DNA of 64,000 nucleotides from Blattabacterium sp. DPU. GTDB lineage: Bacteria > Bacteroidota > Bacteroidia > Flavobacteriales > Blattabacteriaceae. How positions within the stretch are numbered: the stretch's first letter is position 1; every line of letters begins with the position of its first letter. A program made the translations under genes and the position numbers. Shown here one piece after another: positions 1 to 8,952 of the stretch. Below the pieces are notes generated by a model. The model worked only from the letters and a program-made list of their open reading frames with translations, was not told where the DNA came from and ran no database searches. The stretch covers positions 535,018-599,017 of the forward strand of contig NZ_CP049785.1 in assembly GCF_011290385.1 (NCBI RefSeq), read 5' to 3'.

Positions 1-941
1 TTGTATAAAAAAAGTATTTTATTTTTATTTTTTTCTATTAATGTTTTTTGATTATCATCAAAAAAAAATTGAGAATAAAATATTCCTTTTTGAATATTTT
101 TTTCAATACGTTTATTAAACGGATTAAAAAATATATTTCCGTTTTGAAATTTTTGGAACAATCTTGGTAAATCTAAATAAACAAATGAATGTTTTTGAAT
201 AGATGTTTTTTCCAAAAGTTGAAAAAATTCTTCTCCTTTTTTTTTACATTTTTTTTCAAATATTTTAGTTCTTTTGATTAAAAGATTTTTTAACTGAACA
301 AAATCTTCCAAAGAGTAATTTTCTATTTTTTTTATATAAAAAAAATTATTTTCTTCAAGTATTATGTGAACTATTTTGAATAATTCTTTTCTTAAATCCC
401 AATTTCTTCCTTCTTTTATATTTTCTAGGGAAGATTGAATCAAAACATTCGACCATTTCTCAGAATTTTTTAATCTACATAATATATTATCTACAATTTT
501 CAATAAAAATCGATCTGCATCCATTTCTAAATTTACTTCTCTATCATATAAAAAAGATCTTATAATATTATAAGTAAATTTATCTATTGTACTTATATTT
601 TTAGAAAAAGAATAAAAATTCTGCAATATAGAGAACAATATTTTTTCAGAACGTTGATATAATTGGTATTTTGTTAAACGAAAATTTTTCGTGATAGAAT
701 CAAATAAGAAACGATATTCTTTTTTAACTTTTTTATTTGAAAATTCTTTTATACATTGTAAAATACGGTTTTTCATTTCTTCTGAAGCTTTTTTAGTAAA
801 AGTTAAAGCTAAAACTTTTTTAAATTCATCAGGATAAGGACTTTTTAATAAAACATAAAGATAATTGATAACTAAAAAAGTAGTTTTTCCCGAACCTGCT
901 GAAGCATTGTATATTTCTAATGTAGAAGGCATAACGAGCAT
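1..941 (-). CDS. RecB/AddA-like UvrD-family helicase, N-terminal part
   Basis: The reading frame is open from an ATG at 941 to the left edge, about 313 residues, so the C-terminal part lies outside the window. The N-terminus has a Walker A of superfamily 1 helicases, ASAGSGKT at about residues 13-20, followed by a motif Ia-like TFTKKASEEM at about 47-56. The ASAGSGKT form is typical of the RecB/AddA-like helicase-nucleases of Bacteroidota that act in recombinational repair of DNA ends. The region after residue 60 is lysine-rich and poorly conserved. An in-frame ATG at 932 is an equally possible start. It is divergent from fbaA. The helicase identity is firm; the exact subfamily is inferred. 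Confidence 0.82.
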   Translation of the reverse strand, partial: MLVMPSTLEIYNASAGSGKTTFLVINYLYVLLKSPYPDEFKKVLALTFTKKASEEMKNRILQCIKEFSNKKVKKEYRFLFDSITKNFRLTKYQLYQRSEKILFSILQNFYSFSKNISTIDKFTYNIIRSFLYDREVNLEMDADRFLLKIVDNILCRLKNSEKWSNVLIQSSLENIKEGRNWDLRKELFKIVHIILEENNFFYIKKIENYSLEDFVQLKNLLIKRTKIFEKKCKKKGEEFFQLLEKTSIQKHSFVYLDLPRLFQKFQNGNIFFNPFNKRIEKNIQKGIFYSQFFFDDNQKTLIEKNKNKILFLY

Positions 942-1051
942 AGGTATATTGGTATATTGAATTTGATTCAAATCAAAAATTTTTTTATATATTAAAAATA
1001 CTTTTTTTTACATTTGTTAATCCTTTTAATTAAAAAATAAATTTTACACAC

Positions 1052-2119
1052 ATGTCTAGAAAATTTCCTTTTGGAGTGGCTACTGGTAATCTTGTGAAAG
1101 AAATATTTGAATATGCTAAGGAAAATGTATTTTCCATACCTGCTGTAAATGTAATTGGATCTAATACTATGAATGCTGTTATGGAAACTGCTGCAGAAAT
1201 AAATTCTCCTGTTATTATTCAATTATCTAATGGAGGGGCTATTTTTAATGCGGGAAAAGGATTAAGCAATGATAAACAAAAAGCAGCAATTCAAGGTTCT
1301 ATAGCTTGTGCTATGCATATTCATGAATTGGCCTCATACTATAAAACAACGGTTATTCTTCATACAGATCATTGTTATAAACCTCTTCTTCCATGGATAG
1401 ATGGATTGATAGAAACTAATGAAAAATATTATAAACGTTTTGGAAAAACGTTGTTTAGTTCACATATGTTAGATCTTTCTCAAGAATCTTTAATAGATAA
1501 TATTAATATTTGTGAACAATATTTTTACAGAATGAATAAAAGTAAAATGACTCTTGAAATAGAACTTGGTGTTACGGGAGGAGAAGAAGATGGAATAGAT
1601 AATTCTAATGTAGAAAACAAGAAACTTTATACTCAACCAGAAGAAGTTGGTTATGCTTATGAAAAATTAACTAAAATCAGCAACAATTTTATTATAGCAG
1701 CATCTTTTGGAAATGTACATGGAGTATATAGACCTGGAAATGTTGTACTTTGTCCTGATATTTTGAAGAATACACAAGAATATATACAAAGAAAATTTCA
1801 TACTAATCCTAAACCAGTTTCTTTAGTTTTTCATGGAGGATCAGGGTCTACCGAAAAGGAAATACAAAAAGCTATTAGTTATGGAGTTGTGAAAATGAAT
1901 GTAGATACTGACTTGCAATATGCTTTTGCTTGTGGAGTTCGAGATTATATGAATATAAATAAGGAATATTTAAAAAAACAGATAGGAAATCCAAAAGGAA
2001 AACATATTCCTAATAAAAAATATTATGATCCTAGAATATGGTTAAGAGAAGGAGAAAAATATTTCAAAAAGATTTTAAAAAAATATTTTGAACTCATGAA
2101 TAATATTAATACTTTATAA
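1052..2119 (+). CDS. fbaA: Class II fructose-bisphosphate aldolase
   Basis: Zinc-dependent aldolase that interconverts fructose 1,6-bisphosphate with glyceraldehyde 3-phosphate and dihydroxyacetone phosphate in the cytosol. The 355 residues match the long E. coli-type class II A enzyme. Visible motifs are HTDHC (about residues 104-108), the GGEEDG loop with the catalytic glutamate (about 176-181), the zinc ligand in NVHG (about 223) and HGGSGS (about 261-266). The next gene, accD, starts 7 bases after the stop. With fbp at 39560 it suggests the pathway runs towards sugars, which is an inference. The short C-terminal tail is lysine-rich. Confidence 0.97.
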   Translation: MSRKFPFGVATGNLVKEIFEYAKENVFSIPAVNVIGSNTMNAVMETAAEINSPVIIQLSNGGAIFNAGKGLSNDKQKAAIQGSIACAMHIHELASYYKTTVILHTDHCYKPLLPWIDGLIETNEKYYKRFGKTLFSSHMLDLSQESLIDNINICEQYFYRMNKSKMTLEIELGVTGGEEDGIDNSNVENKKLYTQPEEVGYAYEKLTKISNNFIIAASFGNVHGVYRPGNVVLCPDILKNTQEYIQRKFHTNPKPVSLVFHGGSGSTEKEIQKAISYGVVKMNVDTDLQYAFACGVRDYMNINKEYLKKQIGNPKGKHIPNKKYYDPRIWLREGEKYFKKILKKYFELMNNINTL

Positions 2120-2126
2120 AATAACC

Positions 2127-2966
2127 ATGGCTTGGTTTTTAAGAAAAAAAAAGAATATTTTAACATCTACAAATGAAAGAAAGGATTTACCAAAAGGGAT
2201 TTGGTATAGGACTCCTAGTGGAAAAATTATAGATTCTGAAGAATTAAAAAAAAATGCATATGTAAGTCCAGAAGATGGATATCATGTAAGAATTCATAGT
2301 AAAGAATATTTTGAAATTCTTTTTGATCATGGTGAATTTTTAGAAATGAACGTAAAGATGATGAGTAAAGATCCTATAAAATGGGAAGATTATAAAAAGT
2401 ATACAGATCGAATTCAAGAAGCACGAAAAAAAACAAATTTATATGATGCAATTCGAACAGGAATTGGAAAAATTAAAACTATAAAAGTTGTGATATCTTG
2501 CATGGATTTTTCATTTATAGGAGGATCTATGGGATCCGTAGTAGGAGAAAAAATATCTAGAGCCATAAAATATTGTATCGATAAAAAATATCCATATATT
2601 TTAATTTCTAAATCTGGAGGGGCAAGAATAATGGAATCCTCTTTTTCATTAATGCAAATGGCTAAAACTATAGCTAGATTAACCCAATTACGTGATGCTA
2701 AAATTCCGTATATTTCTGTTTTAACGGATCCAACTACGGGAGGCGTTACTGCTTCTTACTCTTTACTTGGAGATATTAATATAGCTGAACCAGGAGCTCT
2801 TATTGGATTTGCAGGCCCTAGAGTTATTAGAGAAATAATAGGCAAAGATCTTCCAGAAGGATTTCAAACTGCAGAATTCTTAATGGACCATGGATTTATA
2901 GATTTAATTTCTCCTAGAACAGAATTAAAAAAAAATATATATAATTTAGTTTCTATGATGATATAA
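2127..2966 (+). CDS. accD: Acetyl-CoA carboxylase carboxyltransferase beta subunit
   Basis: Beta subunit of the carboxyltransferase that moves CO2 from carboxybiotin to acetyl-CoA, the first step of fatty acid synthesis. The 279 residues carry the crotonase-like core with [23 protein letters not shown] and a [11 protein letters not shown] oxyanion-hole region. The N-terminal zinc ribbon is unusual: the four cysteines of the E. coli protein align with T29, G32, S47 and D50, so the metal site is gone although the surrounding fold sequence remains. I recall the same loss in free-living Flavobacteria, so it is probably a lineage trait. accB and accC are at 45772-47631; accA is not in the window. 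It ends 3 bases before the convergent guaA. Confidence 0.96.
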   Translation: MAWFLRKKKNILTSTNERKDLPKGIWYRTPSGKIIDSEELKKNAYVSPEDGYHVRIHSKEYFEILFDHGEFLEMNVKMMSKDPIKWEDYKKYTDRIQEARKKTNLYDAIRTGIGKIKTIKVVISCMDFSFIGGSMGSVVGEKISRAIKYCIDKKYPYILISKSGGARIMESSFSLMQMAKTIARLTQLRDAKIPYISVLTDPTTGGVTASYSLLGDINIAEPGALIGFAGPRVIREIIGKDLPEGFQTAEFLMDHGFIDLISPRTELKKNIYNLVSMMI

Positions 2967-2969
2967 AAA

Positions 2970-4523
2970 TCATTCCCATTCAATAGTTGATGGAGGTTTA
3001 GAAGTGATGTCATATGCTATTCTATTAATTTCTTCTACTTCATTAGTAATTCTGCTTGAAACTTTTTCTAAAAAATTGTATGATAAATGAGCGAAAGTTG
3101 CGGTCATAAAATCTTCAGTATTAATTACACGTAATATAGCTGCATATTCATATGTTCTTTTATCTCCTTTTATTCCTACAGATTTTATAGGCAATAAAAC
3201 AATAAAAGCTTGACTTACAGAATTATAAATTTCTGAATTTATTAATTCTTGTAACAAAATATCCTCTGCTTTTCTTATAAGGAAAATTTTTTTTTCATTT
3301 ATTTCTCCAATAACACGAATACCTAACCCCGGTCCAGGAAATGGATGACGATATAAAATTTCTTTTGGAAATCCCAATTTTTGTCCTATTTTTCTGACTT
3401 CATCTTTAAATAATTCTTTTAAAGGTTCAACGAGTTTTAATTTCATTAATTTTTTTGGAAGTCCTCCTACATTATGATGAGATTTTATAGAACAACTTAT
3501 TGAATTATTTGAATAAACAGAAGATTCAATAACATCTGAATATATGGTTCCTTGTGCTAAAAATTCAACATCTTTAATTTTTTCTGATTCTTTTTGAAAA
3601 ATATAAATAAATTCTTCACCTATAATTTTCCTTTTTATTTCAGGATCGATAATTCCAGTTAATTTAGATAAAAAATGATTTTTAGCATCTATTATTTTTA
3701 TAGGAAAATGCATTTTTTGACATAAAGAATATATTTTTTCTTCTTCATTTTTTAATAAAAGTCCTGTATCTACGAAAATACAATTTAAAGAATTTCCAAT
3801 AGCTTGATAAATAATATAAGCAGTAACAAAAGAATCTACTCCTCCAGAAAAACCTAAAATAACTTTTTTTTTCCCAACACGTTTTTTAATATCATATATC
3901 GTATTTTGTACAAAATTGTTCAATTTCCAATTAGAATCACATTTGCAAATGTGAAAAACAAAATTTTTCAACATAGATATTCCATATTCTGTATTTTTTA
4001 CTTCTGGATGAAATTGTACTGCATAAATATCTTTACTGATATGACTAAAAGCTGCAATATGACAAGATGATGTATGTCCGATAACTTGAAATTCTTTTGG
4101 GAGATTTTTAATTTCGTCGAAATGACTCATCCAAACAATAGATTTTTCGGGAATTCCATAAAATATATTGTTATTAGGATGATCTATGATTAAACAGGAT
4201 TTTCCATATTCTTTATATTTTGATTTTTTTACTTTTCCTCCAAAAAGAAAAGAAATAAGTTGCATTCCATAACAAATTCCAAATATAGGAATATTAAGTT
4301 GAAAAATATCTTTAGATATTAATGGAGAACCTGTTTCATAAACAGAAAAAGGTCCTCCTGATAAAATCAATCCTTTAGGTTTGTTTTTTGAAATTATATG
4401 TAATATACGAATATCATTATAATGATATAATAAAGTATATACTCCTATATCTCGAATTCTTCTAGCTATCATATGACTATATTGAGATCCAAAATCTAAT
4501 ATGAGTATAAAATCTTTTTTCAT
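2970..4523 (-). CDS. guaA: GMP synthase (glutamine-hydrolysing)
   Basis: Converts XMP to GMP using ATP and glutamine. The N-terminal class I glutamine amidotransferase domain has the nucleophile in GICYGMQ (Cys84) and a QFHPE-type histidine-glutamate pair in AVQFHPEV. The central ATP pyrophosphatase domain has the PP-loop GFSGGVDS, and the C-terminal dimerisation domain ends in PPSTIEWE. I chose the ATG at 4523 (517 residues, MKKDFILILDFGSQ) over an in-frame ATG at 4607, because the family begins here and the longer form would run into purD. It is the last gene of the leftward purine cluster, 16 bases after purD. Confidence 0.97.
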   Translation of the reverse strand: MKKDFILILDFGSQYSHMIARRIRDIGVYTLLYHYNDIRILHIISKNKPKGLILSGGPFSVYETGSPLISKDIFQLNIPIFGICYGMQLISFLFGGKVKKSKYKEYGKSCLIIDHPNNNIFYGIPEKSIVWMSHFDEIKNLPKEFQVIGHTSSCHIAAFSHISKDIYAVQFHPEVKNTEYGISMLKNFVFHICKCDSNWKLNNFVQNTIYDIKKRVGKKKVILGFSGGVDSFVTAYIIYQAIGNSLNCIFVDTGLLLKNEEEKIYSLCQKMHFPIKIIDAKNHFLSKLTGIIDPEIKRKIIGEEFIYIFQKESEKIKDVEFLAQGTIYSDVIESSVYSNNSISCSIKSHHNVGGLPKKLMKLKLVEPLKELFKDEVRKIGQKLGFPKEILYRHPFPGPGLGIRVIGEINEKKIFLIRKAEDILLQELINSEIYNSVSQAFIVLLPIKSVGIKGDKRTYEYAAILRVINTEDFMTATFAHLSYNFLEKVSSRITNEVEEINRIAYDITSKPPSTIEWE

Positions 4524-4539
4524 TTTTGGATTTTTTAAA

Positions 4540-5778
4540 TTATAAACCAATATCTTTTCTAAAATACATGTTTTCAAATTTAATTTTTTGAACCTGATCA
4601 TAAGCATTTTTTCTAGCTTCTTGAAAAGAATTCCCTATTCCTACTATATTGAGTACTCGTCCACTTGATGTAATCCATTTTTTTTGTTCCTTTTTTGCTC
4701 CAGCAATATAAAAAGGTTCCTTTAAAAAATTTAAACCTGTTATAATTTTTCCGATTTCATATTTTTCAGGATATCCTTTAGATGATAAAACTACACAGCA
4801 AGAACATAATTTTTTCCAATCAATAGATATCTTTTTATGTATAAAGGAAGATTGAATAATTTTTAAAAAATTACTTTTCATTAATGGAAATAAAGTTTGA
4901 GCTTCAGGATCACCTATGCGAGTATTGTATTCTAATAGGTAAACTTTGTTATGACTTATCATTAATCCAAAATATAAGAATCCAAAAAAAGTTAATTTTT
5001 CCATAAGCAATCCTTCCAAAGTAGGTTCTAAAATGTTTTTTTTAAAATCTATCCAAATAGAATCTGTCATATATGGATTGGGAACAATAGATCCCATTCC
5101 TCCAGTATTTAATCCTTTTTCATTTTCTATAATTTTTTTATAATCTTTGGCCGATAAAAAAGGAATAATGTTTTTTCCATTAAAAATAGATATAATAGAA
5201 ACTTCTTTTCCTTGCAAAAATTCTTCTATGATAATTTGATTTCCAGATTTTCCAAATTTTTTTTTTATCATAATATTTTTTAAAGCTTTTATAGCTTCAT
5301 TTTTATCATGGACTAAAATAACACCTTTTCCTGCAGCTATTCCATTTGTTTTAATAGCTACAGAATTCATATCCTTTTTTAAAAAAAAATTAAGAGCCTT
5401 TTCATAGCAATAAAAAATTTCATATTTAGGAGTACGAATTCCATATTTTTTCATAAAAGATTTAGCAAAAATTCGGTCTCCTTCAAGTTGAGCAGCTGAA
5501 TAATGTGGCCCCACTATTTTTAGTCCAAAATTTTGAAAAATATCAACAACTCCTTCTAATAAAAAGATTTCGGATCCTACAATAGTTATATCTATTGCAT
5601 TTTTTTTAGCAAAAAAACCTAAATCCAATGCCGTATTATGGTTTTCAAGATTTTTTCCTATGATACTTGTTCCTCCATTACCGGGATAAAAATAAAGTTG
5701 TATTGAATGATTATCTTCCAATAATTTTTTCCCCATAGCATGTTCACGTCCTCCGCTTCCAAGAATCAATATTTTCAT
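4540..5778 (-). CDS. purD: Phosphoribosylamine-glycine ligase (GAR synthetase)
   Basis: ATP-grasp ligase joining glycine to phosphoribosylamine, step 2 of IMP synthesis. The 412-residue protein starts with the typical MKILILGSGGREHA; an upstream in-frame ATG at 5838 lies inside purH and is rejected. Family signatures include GIAAGKGV in the ATP-grasp region, GLNTGGMGS and EYNTRIGDPEAQ. The start lies four bases after the purH stop, so translational coupling is likely. The length is close to the roughly 430 residues usual for the family. Confidence 0.97.
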   Translation of the reverse strand: MKILILGSGGREHAMGKKLLEDNHSIQLYFYPGNGGTSIIGKNLENHNTALDLGFFAKKNAIDITIVGSEIFLLEGVVDIFQNFGLKIVGPHYSAAQLEGDRIFAKSFMKKYGIRTPKYEIFYCYEKALNFFLKKDMNSVAIKTNGIAAGKGVILVHDKNEAIKALKNIMIKKKFGKSGNQIIIEEFLQGKEVSIISIFNGKNIIPFLSAKDYKKIIENEKGLNTGGMGSIVPNPYMTDSIWIDFKKNILEPTLEGLLMEKLTFFGFLYFGLMISHNKVYLLEYNTRIGDPEAQTLFPLMKSNFLKIIQSSFIHKKISIDWKKLCSCCVVLSSKGYPEKYEIGKIITGLNFLKEPFYIAGAKKEQKKWITSSGRVLNIVGIGNSFQEARKNAYDQVQKIKFENMYFRKDIGL

Positions 5779-5782
5779 AATT

Positions 5783-7318
5783 TTAGTGTTTAAAGTGTCT
5801 TTTTCCAGTAAAAGCCATTGCGATTCCATAGTCATCACAAGCTTTCACAGATTCTTCATCACGTATAGACCCACCTGGTTGAAGAATAGCACGGATACCA
5901 CCATAACGAGCTGCTTCATCTACAACATCTCGAAAGGGGAAGAAAGCATCGGAAACAAGAACTAATCCATCTTTACTTTTTTCTAAAGCTCTTTCTATAG
6001 CTTGACGAGCTGCCCAAATTCTATTAGTTTGACCTCCAGAAATCCCTAAAGTTTGTGTTCCTTTAGCTACAACTATAGCATTAGATTTTACATATTTTAC
6101 TACTTTTTGAGCAAAAAATAATGATTTCAACTCTTGATCACTAAATTTTTTTTTAGTAACTATTTTATAATTTTCCTCATAAGGAGAAGAATCATCTGAT
6201 TCTTGTACTAAAATTCCTCCATCTACTTGTACATATTCTAATCTATCTGATATAGGGTCATTGATTTTAATAATTCTAAGATTTTTTTTAATTTTTAAAA
6301 TATTTAAAACATCTGTTTCGTAACTAGGTGAAATAACCACTTCTAAAAAAATGTGATTTATTTCTTTTGATAGTTCTTTTGTTATTGGAACATTAACAGC
6401 CATTATTCCTCCAAAAGATGAAACTGTGTCAGCGTAATAAGTTTTTTGAAATGCTTCAATAATATTTTTTCCTAACGCCACACCACAAGGTGTAGAATGT
6501 TTTACAGTACAACAAGCAGGTTCAGAAAATTGAGTAACGACTTTCCACGCTATATCCATATCTTTTAAATTATTAAATGATAGTTCTTTTCCATGTAATT
6601 GATGAAAATTCCGCATGGATCCTTTATGAATTGTATGAACGTAATAAGCTGCTTTTTGATGAGGATTTTCTCCATAACGGAGATTCATTTTTCTTTCATA
6701 AGAAGAATGTAAATAAATAGGAAATTTATCATCTATATCATCTAAAAGATATTGAGAAATAGCAGAATCGTAAGCAGAAGTAAAATTAAAGGCTTTTCCT
6801 GCTAATTTTTTCCTCAATTTTAATGAAGGGAATCCATAATGTTCTATTTCATATTGAACGAGTTCATAATCATTATTGTCTATAATAGCAGTTACATGTA
6901 AAAAATTTTTAGCAGCAGCTCTAAGTACGGATGGGCCACCAATGTCAATGAATTCTATTAAGGAATTAATATCAATAGATTTTTGATGTATTTTTTCAAA
7001 AAATGGATAAAAATTAACCAATACAACATCAATAAGATGAATATTATGAGAATGAATAGATTTCATATGTTTTTCAATGTAACGATTGGCTAAAATACCT
7101 CCATATATATTAGGATGAATGGTTTTGACTCTTCCATCTAAGATTTCAGGAAAAGAAGTAAGATCAGAAATATCTATAATATTTGATATCCCTTTTTTAA
7201 TAAAATATTGATAGGTACCACCAGTAGAAACTATTTGATATCCTTTTTTATCTAAAAAATTTACAAAATTAAATAATTTTTCATTTTTATTATAAACACT
7301 AATCAAAGCTCTTTTCAT
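5783..7318 (-). CDS. purH: Bifunctional AICAR transformylase/IMP cyclohydrolase
   Basis: Catalyses the last two steps of IMP synthesis: formylation of AICAR with 10-formyl-tetrahydrofolate, then ring closure. The N-terminal methylglyoxal-synthase-like cyclohydrolase domain (about residues 1-190) shows STGGTYQYF and GRVKTIHPNIYGG. The transformylase domain has RYGENPHQKAAYY, the catalytic KHSTPCG region and the C-terminal SDAFFPFRD and RHFKH. The length of 511 residues is normal. It sits between purN and purD in the leftward cluster. Confidence 0.97.
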   Translation of the reverse strand: MKRALISVYNKNEKLFNFVNFLDKKGYQIVSTGGTYQYFIKKGISNIIDISDLTSFPEILDGRVKTIHPNIYGGILANRYIEKHMKSIHSHNIHLIDVVLVNFYPFFEKIHQKSIDINSLIEFIDIGGPSVLRAAAKNFLHVTAIIDNNDYELVQYEIEHYGFPSLKLRKKLAGKAFNFTSAYDSAISQYLLDDIDDKFPIYLHSSYERKMNLRYGENPHQKAAYYVHTIHKGSMRNFHQLHGKELSFNNLKDMDIAWKVVTQFSEPACCTVKHSTPCGVALGKNIIEAFQKTYYADTVSSFGGIMAVNVPITKELSKEINHIFLEVVISPSYETDVLNILKIKKNLRIIKINDPISDRLEYVQVDGGILVQESDDSSPYEENYKIVTKKKFSDQELKSLFFAQKVVKYVKSNAIVVAKGTQTLGISGGQTNRIWAARQAIERALEKSKDGLVLVSDAFFPFRDVVDEAARYGGIRAILQPGGSIRDEESVKACDDYGIAMAFTGKRHFKH

Positions 7319-7357
7319 AATTACTTTTTTTGAATATATAGGATCATTAATTTCTTA

Positions 7358-7927
7358 TCATTTTAAAAGTTGATTAATAGATTGAATTAATATTTTTTTT
7401 TCTATTATAGAAACTTTTTCTGATAAAGATGTTAAAGTCTCCTTGGAATTAATTTCACATGTTTCTTGTAAAATTATATCTCCTGAATCCACATCTTTTG
7501 TGACATAATGAACTGTAGCTCCTGATATTCTTTCCTTATTTTTCAAAACTTTTTTATGTATTTTTGTTCCATACATTCCTTTTCCCCCATATTTAGGTAA
7601 TAAAGAAGGATGAATATTTATAACTTTATCAAACCATTTTTCGCAAAATTCAGCATCAAGTATAGAAAGAAATCCTGAAAGAACTATAATATCCGGAATA
7701 TATCTTATCAGTATATGGTTTATTTCTTTAGAAAAAAATTTTTTATTAGTTCTTATTAAAGAAAATACTGTGATATTTTTTTTCAATGCATGTTGAATTG
7801 CTTTACACCATCTATCAGAAATTACTAAATTTACTACAGAATTATAAAGTATTCCACTTTCAATTGCTTGAAAAATATGCTGCATATTGGTCCCTTTTCC
7901 AGAAACTAAAATAGTTATTTTTTTCAT
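7358..7927 (-). CDS. purN: Phosphoribosylglycinamide formyltransferase
   Basis: Folate-dependent GAR transformylase, step 3 of IMP synthesis. The 189 residues begin with ITILVSGKGTNMQ and contain the catalytic region INIHPSLLPKYGGKGMYG, where the Asn-His pair activates 10-formyl-tetrahydrofolate. They also contain SGATVHYVTKDVDSGDII, with the downstream catalytic aspartate. The length matches PurN, not the formate-dependent PurT. It lies 15 bases after purM and 39 before purH. Confidence 0.96.
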   Translation of the reverse strand: MKKITILVSGKGTNMQHIFQAIESGILYNSVVNLVISDRWCKAIQHALKKNITVFSLIRTNKKFFSKEINHILIRYIPDIIVLSGFLSILDAEFCEKWFDKVINIHPSLLPKYGGKGMYGTKIHKKVLKNKERISGATVHYVTKDVDSGDIILQETCEINSKETLTSLSEKVSIIEKKILIQSINQLLK

Positions 7928-7942
7928 GGAAATATTTTATAT

Positions 7943-8932
7943 TTATTTCAAAAATACTCTTTTATTTCCTTTCACAATATTACCTAAAATAAAAGGTTTT
8001 TCTCCTAAAATATGAAGCCTTTTTAAAATAGAATTTTTTTTTTCAAAAGAGATTGCTATAATCATTCCTACTCCCATATTAAAAGTTTTCCACATTTCAT
8101 CTTCAGATAGATTTCCTGTTTTTTGAATATAATTGAAAACAGGTTGAATAGGAATTTTTTCTTTTTTCACTACAGCTGATAAACCTTCTGGAATAATTCT
8201 ATATAGATTATCTAAAATTCCTCCTCCGGTAATGTGAGCTAATCCGTGAATCACAAATTCTTTTAATAAAATATGAATAGGAAAATGATAAATTCTAGTT
8301 GGAATTAAAAGCGTTTTATAAAACGGTTCTCCTTGAAAAGATTTAACAAAATCTTCTGTAGAAAAAATATTCCTAATTACAGAAAAACCATTACTATGTA
8401 CACCTGATGAAGGTAGTCCTATTAAAATATCTCCTTCTTCAATTAATTTTTTACCATCTACAAGATGGTTTTTTTCTACAATACCTACACAAAATCCAGC
8501 GATATCATAATCATTTTCTTTGTAAATTCCAGGCATTTCTGCTGTTTCTCCTCCAATTAGACAAGTATTAGTTTTTTTGCAAGAAATAGCTATTCCTTGT
8601 ATAATTTTTTCCACAATAATAGAGTCCAATTTTCCACAAGCTAAATAATCTAAAAAAAATAAAGGAATAGCCCCATGACATAAAACATCATTTGCACACA
8701 TTGCAAAACAATCTTCTCCAATAACATTATATTTTTTATAATCTATAGCTAAACGTAATTTAGTTCCTACCCCATCTACTCCAGATACTAAAATAGGGTC
8801 TTGATATCCACATTCATATATTCTATAAAAACTAGAAAAATGATCTAATGTACTCATGACTCTATTATTATAAGTATTTTCTAAAATTTTACTCATCTTG
8901 CATATAATCATGTTGTTTTTTTTCCCTTTCAT
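7943..8932 (-). CDS. purM: AIR synthetase (phosphoribosylformylglycinamidine cyclo-ligase)
   Basis: ATP-dependent ring closure of FGAM to AIR, step 5 of purine synthesis. The 329-residue protein has strong signatures: VSGVDGVGTKLRLA, CANDVLCHGAIPLFFLDY, IGGETAEMPG, AHITGGG and FNMGVGMIIA. The N-terminus is odd. The region that normally carries YKDAGVDIDAG is replaced by a lysine- and asparagine-rich stretch, and only 20 bases separate the start from purF, so it cannot be recovered upstream. In-frame ATGs at 8911 and 8896 are alternative starts. The product is sure; the exact start is not. Confidence 0.94.
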   Translation of the reverse strand: MKGKKNNMIICKMSKILENTYNNRVMSTLDHFSSFYRIYECGYQDPILVSGVDGVGTKLRLAIDYKKYNVIGEDCFAMCANDVLCHGAIPLFFLDYLACGKLDSIIVEKIIQGIAISCKKTNTCLIGGETAEMPGIYKENDYDIAGFCVGIVEKNHLVDGKKLIEEGDILIGLPSSGVHSNGFSVIRNIFSTEDFVKSFQGEPFYKTLLIPTRIYHFPIHILLKEFVIHGLAHITGGGILDNLYRIIPEGLSAVVKKEKIPIQPVFNYIQKTGNLSEDEMWKTFNMGVGMIIAISFEKKNSILKRLHILGEKPFILGNIVKGNKRVFLK

Positions 8933-8952
8933 ATTATTTATTTATATATTAA

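Noticed and set aside
961-973. Near-palindrome ATTTGA-T-TCAAAT between the helicase gene and fbaA as an operator
   Set aside because: It is short, of simple A/T composition, and nothing else supports it.
4524-4607. Longer N-terminus for guaA
   Set aside because: The extra 28 residues overlap purD and have no family match; MKKDFILILDFGSQ is the normal start.
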